Shown here piece by piece: positions 55,263 through 64,000 of a DNA stretch of 64,000 bases. Under the pieces are notes generated by a model. It made no database searches and had not been told where the DNA came from. It was given only the letters and a program-made list of their open reading frames with translations. Made by a program: the position numbers and the translations under genes. This stretch comes from Janthinobacterium sp. (GTDB taxonomy: Bacteria; Pseudomonadota; Gammaproteobacteria; Burkholderiales; Burkholderiaceae_D). Location: the NCBI GenBank assembly GCA_003133225.1, contig PKWL01000025.1:1-64000 (forward strand). The letters run 5' to 3'. Each line of letters begins with the position of its first letter. The stretch's first letter is position 1.

Positions 55263-57269
55263 ATGAATTTAGTCAAAAAGCAAGATCTCAGCCGCACCGA
55301 CAGCTTAATTTTTCCGCACACCATTGCGGCAGATTTGCAGCCTCAGCAACTGCAAGATGGGATGTTCGCTGCACGTCCGCAGCATATGACCATCGAAAAA
55401 GCGCATCAGCGCTCCGCCGCCTATGGTTTGACGCAAGGTGCCGCGCCAGACTTTAGCCCAATGGAAAAATCCAGTTTGGCGCAGCTACTAGAGCAGAACC
55501 GTGTGTTGTATACGCACGCGTTGCCGGTGATGGAAATTTTGTACGAGCAGATCATCAATACCCATAACATGGTGATCCTAAGTGACGCCAACGGTCTCAT
55601 TTTGCATTCGCTAGGTGACAACGACTTCCTTGAAAAAGCCGATCGGGTGGCGCTAAAACCGGGGGTGCTCTGGTCCGAGGAAAGCAAGGGCACCAATGCA
55701 GTTGGCACCGCCATTTTTGACCGCTTGCCGACGCTGGTTCATGCCAACGAACATTACCTTCGCGCAAACCATTTCATGAGCTGTTCCGCCGCACCAATTT
55801 TCGATGACCAAAACAACTTAATTGGCGTGCTGGACGTCTCCGGCAACCAGCGCAGTTTTCATCAACATACGATGGCCTTGGTCCGGATGTCGGCCCAAAT
55901 GATTGAGAACCAATTGTTTTTGGATGCATTTCAAGATGCGATTACCCTCCACTTCAATACACGGCCGGAATTCATCGGTACCCTGATGGAGGGGATCGTC
56001 TCATTCACAGCCGGCGGTCGTTTCCTGTCGGCCAACCGGATTGGACTGTTTCAACTGGGCCTGCCCTTGTCCGCATTACAGTTGCATACCGTCAGTTCAC
56101 TGTTCGGATTGCCGGTTTCCGCCCTGTATGACCACTATCGCACCGCCGCGCCAGGTCTGCTGGAACTGTGCTTGGTTACGGGGGTGCGGGTCTACGGCCG
56201 CGCCAAGTTGCGCCTGGCTGGCGCTTTATGCCAGCACGCGTCATCTGTGCCCGGTGGCACCACCAAGGGCGCAGTGACACCCACCCAGCCGAGCGAAGGG
56301 GCGCTGGCAGCGCCGCGCTCGCCCGGCCTGCACTATTTAAACACCGGCGATCCCCAGTTGGCGGCCATCATCGACAAGGTCAACAAGGTACTGGGGCGCG
56401 ACATCCCGATACTGCTCATGGGCGAGACCGGCACCGGCAAGGAATTGCTAGCGCAGGCGATCCATAGCGACTCGCCGCGCGCGCACGGCCCCTTTGTGGC
56501 CGTCAATTGCGCCTCCATACCGGAGACGCTCTTCGAATCCGAACTATTTGGCTATGAAGAAGGCGCGTTCACCGGGGCCCGCAAGAAAGGCAGCATTGGC
56601 AAGATTATGCAAGCTTGTGGAGGCACGCTATTTCTCGATGAAATCGGCGATATGCCGCCCAGCATGCAGGCGCGTATGCTACGCGTACTGCAAGAGCGGA
56701 TGGTGACGCCGCTGGGCAGCACCGCATCCATTCCTGTCAACGTCGACCTGATTTGCGCCACCAACCGCAACCTGCGGCAACTGATGGCAAAAGGCGGCTT
56801 TCGCGAAGACTTGTATTACCGTCTGAATGGATTGGTCGTGACGCTGCCGCCCCTACGTGAGCGAACGGACCTGGAAATTGTCATCAACAGGATACTGGCC
56901 GCTGAGTCGCGCGATCTCGTCTACACGGTAGCGCCCGAAATCATGAAGCTATTTAAGCGCCACAACTGGCCCGGCAACTTCCGCCAGTTGACCAACCTGC
57001 TGCGCACCGCCGTCGTCATGAGCGATAAGAGTCAAGAAATTGGCTTACAGCATATGCCAGATGATTTCCTTGAAGACGTCGCATTGTCGCAGGCGCGCGA
57101 CTCGACCAATACGACCGAACAACTCAATTGCACGGGCGCCAACTTGAACGCGGTGGGCACGTCGTTGATCCGCAAATCGCTCGCGTCGCATCGCGGCAAT
57201 GTGTCAGCCACGGCAAGGGCGCTGGGTGTGTCGCGCAACACGGTCTATAGGAAAATGCCGCAGCCATAA
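55263..57269 (+). CDS. AcoR-like sigma-54-dependent transcriptional activator
   Basis: A 668-residue activator. An N-terminal GAF sensor region (residues about 85-230; GVLWSEESKGTNAVGTAIFD is the AcoR-family signature) is followed by a PAS-like segment (EGIVSFTAGGRFLSANR). The AAA+ domain has GETGTGKE (Walker A), YEEGAFTGARK (sigma-54 loop), FLDEIGDMPPSMQARMLRV and FREDLYYRLNGLVVTLPPLRER. A Fis-type helix-turn-helix ends it (GNVSATARALGVSRNTVYRK). AcoR-type proteins activate acetoin or alcohol catabolism genes. The iron alcohol dehydrogenase gene 1.4 kb downstream is the likely target, with cspA on the opposite strand between them. Confidence 0.92.
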   Translation: MNLVKKQDLSRTDSLIFPHTIAADLQPQQLQDGMFAARPQHMTIEKAHQRSAAYGLTQGAAPDFSPMEKSSLAQLLEQNRVLYTHALPVMEILYEQIINTHNMVILSDANGLILHSLGDNDFLEKADRVALKPGVLWSEESKGTNAVGTAIFDRLPTLVHANEHYLRANHFMSCSAAPIFDDQNNLIGVLDVSGNQRSFHQHTMALVRMSAQMIENQLFLDAFQDAITLHFNTRPEFIGTLMEGIVSFTAGGRFLSANRIGLFQLGLPLSALQLHTVSSLFGLPVSALYDHYRTAAPGLLELCLVTGVRVYGRAKLRLAGALCQHASSVPGGTTKGAVTPTQPSEGALAAPRSPGLHYLNTGDPQLAAIIDKVNKVLGRDIPILLMGETGTGKELLAQAIHSDSPRAHGPFVAVNCASIPETLFESELFGYEEGAFTGARKKGSIGKIMQACGGTLFLDEIGDMPPSMQARMLRVLQERMVTPLGSTASIPVNVDLICATNRNLRQLMAKGGFREDLYYRLNGLVVTLPPLRERTDLEIVINRILAAESRDLVYTVAPEIMKLFKRHNWPGNFRQLTNLLRTAVVMSDKSQEIGLQHMPDDFLEDVALSQARDSTNTTEQLNCTGANLNAVGTSLIRKSLASHRGNVSATARALGVSRNTVYRKMPQP

Positions 57270-57394
57270 CGGCGCGCCGGGCTATATCGGCCGTTTGCGT
57301 TTGCTCGTTGCTCCCTAGCTTGCCCTGATTCGGGCGCAAGCTTGCGGAGACAGTCCCGTACGACGATGTGGCAGGACGTGCCCCGCAACGGAAT

Positions 57395-57415
57395 AAAGCC
57401 TGCCTATGCGGCTTT
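57395..57415 (-). terminator. Hairpin at the end of cspA
   Basis: AAAGCC and GGCTTT form a 6-bp stem over the last codons and stop of the cold-shock gene, followed on the minus strand by ATT. It is short and has only a weak T run. Confidence 0.35.
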
Positions 57416-57607
57416 AATGTTCGAAGCTTGCTTACCCTTAGGGCCTTGAGTAATTTCGAACTGGACCTTCTGACCTTCGGTTAGAGTCTTGAATCCGTCC
57501 ATGGTGATTGCCGAGAAGTGGGCGAACAAATCCTCACCACCGCCATCTGGCGTGATGAACCCGAAACCCTTGGAATCGTTGAACCACTTCACTGTGCCTG
57601 TTGCCAT
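57404..57607 (-). CDS. cspA: CspA-type cold-shock protein
   Basis: A 67-residue single cold-shock domain. Both nucleic-acid motifs are intact: RNP1 KGFGFI (residues 13-18) and RNP2 DLFAHF (27-32). It binds single-stranded RNA or DNA and melts mRNA structure. The start [15 protein letters not shown] is the family's standard. Proteins like this may be cold-induced or constitutive; the sequence alone does not say which. The minus-strand leader before it (57608-57760) is AT-rich, leaving room for the long 5' leader common to cold-induced csp genes. Confidence 0.96.
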   Translation of the reverse strand: MATGTVKWFNDSKGFGFITPDGGGEDLFAHFSAITMDGFKTLTEGQKVQFEITQGPKGKQASNIKAA

Positions 57608-58705
57608 AATTGCTTCTTTCCAAAATTAAATTACATCGGATGTCGCAGGATAAAGACTGTCGTCTTCCGCCATGCCACGAGTTTGCCAAGATTGAAATCC
57701 ACGCAGAATCGTTATAACGCCATTTCGATTCCATGTGGCACTTACTGCCAATCTTATTGATGCTGCGCAAACTGGCGTCCAAGTTGCATCCCAATGTTCC
57801 ATAGCGAACCTTGGAGTGGTTGCGTTTCTTCGCTAATACGCGCGTCCAATCCCGTTGCCAACCTGATCCTTTGACAATGCCGCGCATCGGGGCCATTATT
57901 GCATCCTGCCAATTTCGTCGCTCCACATGAAATGGTCGTTGTTCGGCCCTCGCTGTTCAAGGCGAAGACCGGTTTGCTTACCGTTTGAGGTTGAAGTCGT
58001 ATCAGCGCTACCGCCTTTTTCTTGCCCGTGCCTAGCCAATTTCCGTTGAGCGAGCTAATCCGCGCCGTTTTTACAGGTCGCCTTGCCAGTTCGCTGCCGA
58101 GCAAGGCCCTGGTATGTGCGATGCGCGGAGCCAAACCGTCTGCCGTTTTTTCGCAAAATCAGCTACTTCTAGAGCTGCAGCGCAGGAACGGCAAAAACAA
58201 CGCTCATTCGCTCCTTGGGCTTGCTCCGATTTCCTGCGCGGCCCGGCTCGGTCCGCTTCCGTCCGAATCCCCCAATTCGCTGATGGCCGGTAGCATCGAG
58301 ATTGGCCACCAGCACGGACATCTTGACAGTTCACCGGGCAACGGCACAAGACGGCGCGCGTTAATGTCTTCTCAAAAAGCTCCCGCTCTGGCTGCGCAGT
58401 CCAAGCCCAGGCGGATCCAGTGCCACACTGCGATGAGATGACGATGCAAGGCGATGATTTTTACTGCCGTCAGGCCAGCGCCAAGCGGCCACTGCTTCAT
58501 GATTACTTCCTGTTTGTTTGCCCGCCGTTGTCCGCTTCAACGCCATTTCATCGGGGCCACGATGCCTTGTAAAAGAACCGTCAGCGGGCGCTCGCGCGCC
58601 GCGCCAGCAAAGGGGCGCGCTTTCCCTGGCCCGCCTTCCTCCATCTCAGTAATTTCTGGTTTTATTTCGAAGTTCGCACCAGCATCACCCCCTTAGGAGA
58701 AAAAC
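57608..58705. other. Long intergenic region between cspA and the alcohol dehydrogenase gene
   Basis: 1.1 kb with no gene I can support; open frames on both strands (for example 57754-58134 minus, 58022-58441 plus) overlap each other and have no recognisable domain. I looked for a sigma-54 promoter (TGGCAC-N5-TTGC) before the dehydrogenase and saw only poor matches (at 58553 and 57735 with wrong spacing). TTAGGAGA at 58694 is the dehydrogenase's ribosome site. Confidence 0.45.
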
Positions 58706-59857
58706 ATGACCACATCCACCTTCTTTATGCCATCCGTAAACATGCTTGGCGCTGGCTGCCTGAAGGACGCCGCCGCCACCATAAAATCGTATGGCTACCG
58801 GCAGGCCCTGATCGTCACCGACAAAGTGTTAAACAAACTTGGCGTTGTCGCAAAGGTACAAGCCTTGTTGGCCGAGATGGGAGTGCAAAGCGCAGTTTAT
58901 GACGGCACTCACCCGAACCCCACCACCATCAACGTGGCGGAAGGCTTGGTGATTTTAAAAAATAACCAGTGTGACTTCATCATTTCCCTGGGCGGTGGTT
59001 CGCCCCACGACTGCGCCAAAGGAATCGCTTTGGTGGCAGCTAACGGCGGTGAGATCAAAGATTATGAGGGCGTCGATCGCTCTCCCAAACCACAGCTGCC
59101 CTTGATTTCCATTAATACCACCGCCGGGACCGCGTCGGAAATGACCCGCTTTTGCATCATTACCGATGTCGAACGTCATATCAAAATGGCCATCGTCGAT
59201 CGGCATGTGACTCCAATCTTGTCGGTCAATGATCCGGAGCTGATGGCGGGTATGCCGCGCGGTCTGACGGCGGCAACCGGCATGGATGCCTTGACGCATG
59301 CCACCGAAGCCTATGTTTCTAGCGCCGCCAATCCGGTGACCGACGCCTGTGCCCTGAAAGCGGTTACCCTGATCAGCCAGTCGTTGCGGGATGCCGTCGC
59401 CAATGGCGATGATATGAAAGCGCGTGAAACCATGGCGTACGCCCAGTTCCTAGCGGGAATGGCGTTCAACAATGCGTCACTCGGTTACGTCCACGCCATG
59501 GCCCATCAGCTAGGCGGATTTTATGACTTGCCACATGGCGTTTGTAATGCCGTGTTGCTGCCTTACGTGCAAAGCTTTAATGCCAAGGTCAGCGCGGGCC
59601 GCCTTAAGGATATCGCCGCTGCCATGGGCATCGAAGTGCAGGGCATGAACGATCAACAAGGGGCGAACGCCTGTATTGCCGCCATTCGCCAACTGTCAAA
59701 AGATGTCAACATTCCGGCAGGCTTGGCCGAACTCAATGTGAAGCTAGAAGATTTGCCGACGCTGGCCACCAATGCCTTGAAGGACGCCTGCGGGTTCACC
59801 AATCCGATCCAGGCCAGCCACGAACAGATCGTCGCCATCTTTAAAGCGGCGATGTAA
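58706..59857 (+). CDS. Iron-containing (type III) alcohol dehydrogenase
   Basis: A 383-residue NAD-dependent dehydrogenase of the AdhB/YiaY family. The nucleotide site is [17 protein letters not shown] (about 93-109), [19 protein letters not shown] is the family signature, and the metal ligands are Asp in the [23 protein letters not shown] region and His residues in [21 protein letters not shown]. It oxidises ethanol or other short-chain alcohols (or reduces the aldehydes) in the cytoplasm. ATG 58706 has TTAGGAG upstream. The AcoR-like activator on the same strand upstream is the likely regulator. Length is normal (383). Confidence 0.94.
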   Translation: MTTSTFFMPSVNMLGAGCLKDAAATIKSYGYRQALIVTDKVLNKLGVVAKVQALLAEMGVQSAVYDGTHPNPTTINVAEGLVILKNNQCDFIISLGGGSPHDCAKGIALVAANGGEIKDYEGVDRSPKPQLPLISINTTAGTASEMTRFCIITDVERHIKMAIVDRHVTPILSVNDPELMAGMPRGLTAATGMDALTHATEAYVSSAANPVTDACALKAVTLISQSLRDAVANGDDMKARETMAYAQFLAGMAFNNASLGYVHAMAHQLGGFYDLPHGVCNAVLLPYVQSFNAKVSAGRLKDIAAAMGIEVQGMNDQQGANACIAAIRQLSKDVNIPAGLAELNVKLEDLPTLATNALKDACGFTNPIQASHEQIVAIFKAAM

Positions 59858-59992
59858 TTTGCCCTTTCAGGCCGTAGCGATGGGTTTTTCACCGCCATGG
59901 GGCTGGTGGCTACCCATCCCCGGGCCTTGCCAGCGGGACATGCGCCGGACCGGTCAGTGCTGCTTCACCAGGTCCGGCAAACGCAGCTGAGC

Positions 59993-60895
59993 TTAGTTTT
60001 TAGTGTAGTAGCCGACTCCGAGCAAGACATTGCCGACGCGCTGGATCAAGGAATGTTTCTGTTCGATGGCGTTGGTAGCTGGGTTACGCCAGACATAGGC
60101 AACAGTGCCGCTGCCCTTTTGTTTTGCTAACGCGATCATTTCCTTGAACAGCGGCTTGCCAGCCGCGTCACTCAGTTCCCGTACATCGGCCCCGGTAAGA
60201 GTCGGCGACGCACCGGAGGCAAGATACTTGCCATCATCGAGGTTAATGGCGAAAACATACTCGTCGTTGATGACATAACCGCCTTGCGGGTTATTGAAGG
60301 TCCGAAATGCGGTCTCGGTGCCGGATCTTTTTAAGAACGCAACCGCCTTGCTCAACAGGGCTTTGGCCTCCTCGGCGGATGCGCGGGGGATGTAATAGCC
60401 AACGCAGACCAGATAGTTACCCACTTTGCGAAATTGCGATGTCTTGTTTTCCAGGTGGTTATCAATTTGGTTTAGCCAATGATATTCGACTACGCCAGAC
60501 TCGTTGGTCTTGGCCAGCTCCAGCATATCGCGAATGAAAGATTTTCCGGCTGCATCGCGCAAATTGAGGACATTTAAACCGACCAAGCCGTTTGATGCCC
60601 CGCCACTGGCGTACAAAATACCATCAGTTCCCACTGCAAAAACATAAAATTCGTTGCTGGTAAACGTGCCCTTGCGCTCGTTAAAGGCGCCAAACGACTG
60701 CTCCGGGCCGTTTTTCTGCAGGTAGTCGACGGCGCGATCTAGCAATGCCGTGGCCCGTTTCGCGTCGCCGCGCTCGACGGAGCCGACCGCGGAGGTCCTA
60801 ATCGGCAAGTCGGTAGTTGCCGCATTGACGATGGGCGCGATGGTCATGGCCACAGACAGGGCTAGCATGAATAAGTGTGGGCGAGTAAATTTCAT
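59993..60895 (-). CDS. Secreted protein with two tandem single-Cache domains
   Basis: A 300-residue exported protein: signal peptide to about residue 25 (SVAMTIAPIVNAA), then two homologous halves of about 130 residues. Each begins with a helix (RATALLDRAVDYLQKNGPEQ; EAKALLSKAVAFLKRSGTET), continues AFxxFNxxxGxFxxNxEYVFA, then GxxLASGASxxLxGxxVxxL, and ends with VGNYLVCVGYYI or VGNVLLGVGYYT. This is the sCache_2 sensor fold that usually precedes a kinase or chemoreceptor domain; here no membrane helix or output domain follows. It may be a soluble ligand-binding protein for another sensor. CTGGAG lies upstream of the ATG. Confidence 0.85.
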   Translation of the reverse strand: MKFTRPHLFMLALSVAMTIAPIVNAATTDLPIRTSAVGSVERGDAKRATALLDRAVDYLQKNGPEQSFGAFNERKGTFTSNEFYVFAVGTDGILYASGGASNGLVGLNVLNLRDAAGKSFIRDMLELAKTNESGVVEYHWLNQIDNHLENKTSQFRKVGNYLVCVGYYIPRASAEEAKALLSKAVAFLKRSGTETAFRTFNNPQGGYVINDEYVFAINLDDGKYLASGASPTLTGADVRELSDAAGKPLFKEMIALAKQKGSGTVAYVWRNPATNAIEQKHSLIQRVGNVLLGVGYYTKN

Positions 60896-61487
60896 ATGAC
60901 TCCAGGTAAGGTAAGTGACAACAATACGGGCAAAGCTTTAAGGTGTTCACGACGTTTTACACAAAATAATAATGACTAATTTAACAAGGTAATCTAGGGC
61001 TCTGCCAGGCGACTTAGCAAACCCCTGACCTGCTCTCCCGGCTGCCCAAGCTTCAGTCTCGACCATGGAATTGCACAAAGAAAGAGTATCAGAGTTTGAT
61101 CCGTATCAGAGGAGACTAAAAGTACCACGGTTTATTCCGAAACGCGGGGAAAAGGCGATTTTTCGGCGCGGTGCGCGAAGTTTGGATGAAATTTTAAAGC
61201 GGCCTTGCCAAAAGAGGTGGTTGGACGGCAATACCGGGCCTGTGTGGGCGTTTGTGAGAAGCGTCCGCCACCCCGTTACATCGCAAAGGGAAGAGCGCGC
61301 TATAGCAGTTGTAACGACGTCAGAAACCGGGCCCTGGGCACGAGGTTCGGGCCGGGTGAGGCGACGGTACGTGTCAGGAAAATCGGCCGCAACCGGCTGG
61401 TTGTTGCATGGCCTGCGATGGACCAGTTCGCGCGATGGCTGTGATGCGCGGACCAGGAAGACGCAATGACCAGGTTTGTGCCCGAGT
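60896..61487. other. Intergenic region
   Basis: No supported gene over about 600 bases. The first 100 bases are AT-rich (promoter of the Cache-protein gene). A plus-strand frame at 61065-61469 has no domain I recognise. Confidence 0.4.
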
Positions 61488-61529
61488 CCCAAGAGCCCAA
61501 GAGCCCTGTAGCCCAAGAGCCCTGTAGCC
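61488..61529. repeat. Tandem repeat at the 3' end of the dehydrogenase gene
   Basis: Two perfect copies of the 16-mer CCCAAGAGCCCTGTAG (61496-61511, 61512-61527) preceded by a partial copy, directly after the stop of the minus-strand dehydrogenase gene. Confidence 0.85.
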
Positions 61530-62423
61530 TTAAGGTCGCTTGGACATTCCCGCCTCGGCCAATGCGCAAAGGGCAACGGCGGACCAGTCATATTCAGCAC
61601 CAATGCCTTTCGAGCGCGCCGCCAGGAAGCGCTCGTGAAGCATGCTCGCAAGTGGCAAAGGAACGCCAAGCGCGTCGGCAGCTGCCAGCATTAGGCGGTT
61701 GTCTTTTTGGCCGAGGAGCAGCGAAAAACCGGGCGGTTGGAAGCGCTGCGAAGCAATCAACTGGCCGTAAACCTTATACGGTGGCGCGTTGAAGATCGTG
61801 TTAGTGAGGAGCCCGACGAGGTGCATTGGGTCAATGCCCGCCTTGCCCGCCACGCCGCAGGCTTCGCCCAAAGTCTCGATGATCACGGACAACATGAAGT
61901 TACCGATCAGTTTCACGAGGTTTGCCTGCGCCGGATCGGCGCCCACGATACCGACCGACTGCCCAAGCTGTTCGAGCAGGGGCACGGCAATTTTAAGATG
62001 CTCGTCCGCGCCCGCAGCCATGATGAAGAGCTTGCGCGCTGCCGCTACGTCGGGCCGGCCGAACACCGGCGCCGATACGAAGCCAAAGCCCGCTTCACGA
62101 TGCCAGGTTGTGAAGTCCTGTGCGGTGGCGACACCGACAGTGCTCATCGAGATATGTACTGCGCCTGGTTTCAAGCCTGCGGTCAAGCCCGTCTCGCCGA
62201 ATGTGACTGAGGTGAGCGCGGCATCGTCGGCCACCATGGTGAAGACGACGTTGGCCAACGATGCTGCCTGCGCCGGGCTTGCCGCGACCGTGGCACCCGC
62301 TTTGCGCAGCGGTTCGGCGCGCGCGCCGTTACGGTTGAAAACGTGAACTTCGTGTCCGGACTCGACCAGATTCATCGCAATCGCAGTGCCCATTGAGCCT
62401 AGCCCAATAAATCCAATTTTCAT
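61530..62423 (-). CDS. NAD(P)-dependent beta-hydroxyacid dehydrogenase (HIBADH/GarR family)
   Basis: A 297-residue enzyme. The N-terminus MKIGFIGLGSMGTAIAMNLV carries the Rossmann motif, STVGVATAQDF the substrate-binding segment (the family's S-T-V/I-x-P-x-x), and NLVKLIGNFM the catalytic Lys. A helical C-terminal dimer domain follows. Family members oxidise 3-hydroxyisobutyrate or reduce tartronate semialdehyde, glyoxylate or succinic semialdehyde; the substrate is not deducible. The ATG at 62423 has GGAG upstream and an exact family start; upstream in-frame codons are not needed. The 3' end meets a short tandem repeat. Confidence 0.9.
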   Translation of the reverse strand: MKIGFIGLGSMGTAIAMNLVESGHEVHVFNRNGARAEPLRKAGATVAASPAQAASLANVVFTMVADDAALTSVTFGETGLTAGLKPGAVHISMSTVGVATAQDFTTWHREAGFGFVSAPVFGRPDVAAARKLFIMAAGADEHLKIAVPLLEQLGQSVGIVGADPAQANLVKLIGNFMLSVIIETLGEACGVAGKAGIDPMHLVGLLTNTIFNAPPYKVYGQLIASQRFQPPGFSLLLGQKDNRLMLAAADALGVPLPLASMLHERFLAARSKGIGAEYDWSAVALCALAEAGMSKRP

Positions 62424-63060
62424 GATGAACTCCAAGTATGAATGGAATGTTGCAAACATCCAAAGCGCATTTGAAAAAAGCGCTCCAGCGATGGGGCCGG
62501 CCAGCTGCCGTTCGTGCGAAGATTGATGCGTAAAGAGCGTCACGGCATGATGGCAATCGCCCGGCAAAAGCGCGGCGCCGGCGCCACGCATTTGGAGGCG
62601 GGTGGCATCAATTCAAGCGCTTTCAGACATGCGCTGCGGCCCCGAACGGGTAAATCGCAAAACGGCTCTGGGTCGGGCGGCAAAACTGTGTGTCCGCTGA
62701 AATACCACTTTTTGCTTGCTTATCGGGCGTAAAAAATAGGCTGTGTGCGTTGACCGCCGAGTCGCGCGGCATCCAGCCAAAGGTGGCGGAACGATCGTCC
62801 GGCGCGTGTGCCTTGCCATCCCCTCCGCTTTTGGCGAGTGGGGCGGAGCTTGGTGACGGGAGTTGCGCAGCAGCTGCCATGCTGGCCACGTTGTTGTTAT
62901 TTCCTTGGAGTACGACGACAAACTGAACTGCAGCAGCCTGAGGGTTTTTGCGCATTTTGCCGAAAACTGTTTCGGCAAAATATCCAATATCAACTTCTAA
63001 TTCCGGCGCCGGAAAACGGTAATCCAACGGGTTGAATGGGGGCGGGCCGACGTGTCATTC
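62424..63060. other. Intergenic region with a doubtful small gene
   Basis: A minus-strand frame 62623-63027 (134 codons, starting MDYRFPAPELEVDIGYFAET) has some protein-like composition but I recognise no domain, and it overlaps other open frames. I leave it as possible only. Confidence 0.35.
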
Positions 63061-64000
63061 TCAGTTTGGTTCAGCTGCCAGCGCCTTCAACAATGCCTGG
63101 TGAAACTTGCCCGGATCTTCCATCTGTGGCGCGTGGCCGAGGCCCGGAAATTCAATCAACTGACCGTGCGGGATGCGCTTCACGGCTTCCTTGCCAAGCA
63201 CGTTGTAATGGCCGATTTTTGCCTTCACCTCCGGCGCCGCGAGGTCGCTGCCGATCGCCGTGGTATCGGCAGCGCCGATCATCAATGTGGTCGGCATCTT
63301 AAGCAGAGGCAATTCGTACACCACCGGCTGAGTGAAGATCATATCGTAGATTAGGGCCGAATTCCAGGCCACCAACTGGTGGCCTGGGCCCTGATTCAAG
63401 CCTGCCAGCATGTCGACCCAGCGCTCGTATTCTGGCTTCCAACGGCCCCCATAATAGGTGCTTTTTTCGTACTGGCGCACGCTTTCGGCTGTCAGCTTCC
63501 ATTCGCGCTGGTACCACTGATCCACCGTACGACCAGGTACGCCCAGTGCCTTCCAGTCTTCCAGACCGATCGGATTGACGAGAATTAAGTGAGCCACTGC
63601 CTGCGGGAACATCAGCGCATAACGCGTGGCCAGCATACCTCCCGTCGAGTGCCCCATCACAATTGAACGGGGCACGCCCAGTTTCTTTAGCAGCGCCGCC
63701 GTATTGGTGGCCAGTTGTTGGAAGCTATACTGATAAAAGGCCGGTTTGCTGGAGGCGCAAAAGCCGATCTGGTCGGGCACGACCACGCGGTAGCCGGCCC
63801 GGCTGAGTACGGTGATCGAGTCCTGCCAGGTGGCGCCGCAAAAATTCTTCCCGTGCATCAGCACGATGGTGTGGCCATTCGGTTGACCCTGTGCCGCGAC
63901 ATCCATATAAGCCATCTGCAGTTGCTGGCCCTGAGAGGAAAAGCTGAAATGCAAGAGCGGATTTGGATACGCGAATCCCTGCAGCTCGGGGCCATAGACA
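63061..64000 (-). CDS. Alpha/beta hydrolase, 5' end beyond the window
   Basis: A partial gene: the frame stays open to the right edge (the residues before the first marked start read VYGPELQGFAYPNPLL), so the true N-terminus, probably with a signal peptide, lies outside. Visible alpha/beta hydrolase motifs: HGKNFCGATW (oxyanion region), nucleophile elbow GHSTGG, DQIGFCASSKP, the acid probably in IGAADTTA, and the catalytic His in FPGLGHAPQMEDP. The family includes esterases, epoxide hydrolases and haloperoxidase-like enzymes; no substrate can be named. On the minus strand, like its neighbour. Confidence 0.88.
   Translation of the reverse strand, partial: VYGPELQGFAYPNPLLHFSFSSQGQQLQMAYMDVAAQGQPNGHTIVLMHGKNFCGATWQDSITVLSRAGYRVVVPDQIGFCASSKPAFYQYSFQQLATNTAALLKKLGVPRSIVMGHSTGGMLATRYALMFPQAVAHLILVNPIGLEDWKALGVPGRTVDQWYQREWKLTAESVRQYEKSTYYGGRWKPEYERWVDMLAGLNQGPGHQLVAWNSALIYDMIFTQPVVYELPLLKMPTTLMIGAADTTAIGSDLAAPEVKAKIGHYNVLGKEAVKRIPHGQLIEFPGLGHAPQMEDPGKFHQALLKALAAEPN

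Noticed and set aside
57735-57750. TGGCAC-containing sequence resembling a sigma-54 promoter
   Set aside because: The distance between the GG and GC elements is two bases too short, and it lies in the cspA leader, far from the dehydrogenase gene.
58022-58441. 139-codon plus-strand frame in the long gap before the alcohol dehydrogenase
   Set aside because: Composition is Ser/Arg/Pro-rich without domain features, and opposite-strand frames overlap it; no ribosome site.
58549-58568. GGCCAC...TTG sequence upstream of the alcohol dehydrogenase as a sigma-54 promoter
   Set aside because: The -24 element lacks TGG and the spacing is off by one; too weak to claim.

Overview
The window looks like chromosomal DNA of a betaproteobacterium, most likely of the Oxalobacteraceae (Janthinobacterium/Massilia/Herminiimonas type). 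The evidence is gene content only: a cysTWA-CysB sulfate locus, an Oxalobacteraceae-style ferredoxin-NADP reductase, a classical betaproteobacterial porin, many c-di-GMP and chemoreceptor genes, and moderately GC-rich DNA with AT-rich intergenic stretches. A predicted ice-binding (DUF3494) lipoprotein and a CspA-type cold-shock gene would suit a cold-tolerant soil, water or ice organism. I see no rRNA, tRNA, CRISPR array or intact insertion sequence.

Layout. 1-0.4 kb: a broken sulfonate-type ABC permease. 1.05-6.7 kb: a sulfate/thiosulfate uptake locus (binding protein, RBBP9-like hydrolase, CysT, CysW, CysA, CysB-type regulator). 6.9-7.7 kb: ferredoxin-NADP reductase. 8.4-12.9 kb: a tripartite EmrAB-type drug efflux operon with its outer-membrane lipoprotein. 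13.1-15.2 kb: a SnoaL-like protein and an HtrA-like protease. 15.26-15.64 kb: a decayed O-acetylhomoserine sulfhydrylase (MetY) remnant.

15.8-24.6 kb (all minus strand) is the most interesting part. A compact five-gene redox operon encodes an AprA-like flavoprotein, an AprB-like small ferredoxin, a HEAT-repeat protein, a NosR/NapH-like polytopic Fe-S protein and a YfhL-type ferredoxin. It is followed by a GntR/UTRA regulator and a complete nitrate/sulfonate-type ABC importer. Matching palindromes lie upstream of the flavoprotein and of the regulator gene and look like the regulator's operators. I infer an uncharacterised import-plus-oxidoreduction system, plausibly for an organosulfur or other anionic substrate.

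25-31 kb: a frameshifted chemoreceptor remnant, a frameshifted degenerate EAL protein, a porin with a TTG start and clear terminator, and an orphan MdtA-like adaptor. 31-41 kb: HemN, a DUF2249 protein, two EamA permeases, a DUF202 protein, a TAXI solute-binding protein, GalE, a VpsR-like regulator and an unrecognised protein. 42-47 kb: a hydroxyacid dehydrogenase, a methyltransferase, and a PAS chemoreceptor with its signalling tip deleted; two copies of a 56-bp repeat bracket the last part. 47.5-54 kb: the ice-binding lipoprotein, then a GGDEF/EAL + beta-barrel + cupredoxin-like gene group, and a VirK/YbjX protein. 55-60.9 kb: an AcoR-like regulator, CspA, an iron-type alcohol dehydrogenase and a secreted tandem-Cache protein. 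61.5-64 kb: a beta-hydroxyacid dehydrogenase and an alpha/beta hydrolase that runs off the window.

A recurring theme is sulfur: an intact sulfate importer, a dead sulfonate permease, a dead MetY, and the APS-reductase-like system. Another is the unusual number of decayed genes for 64 kb.
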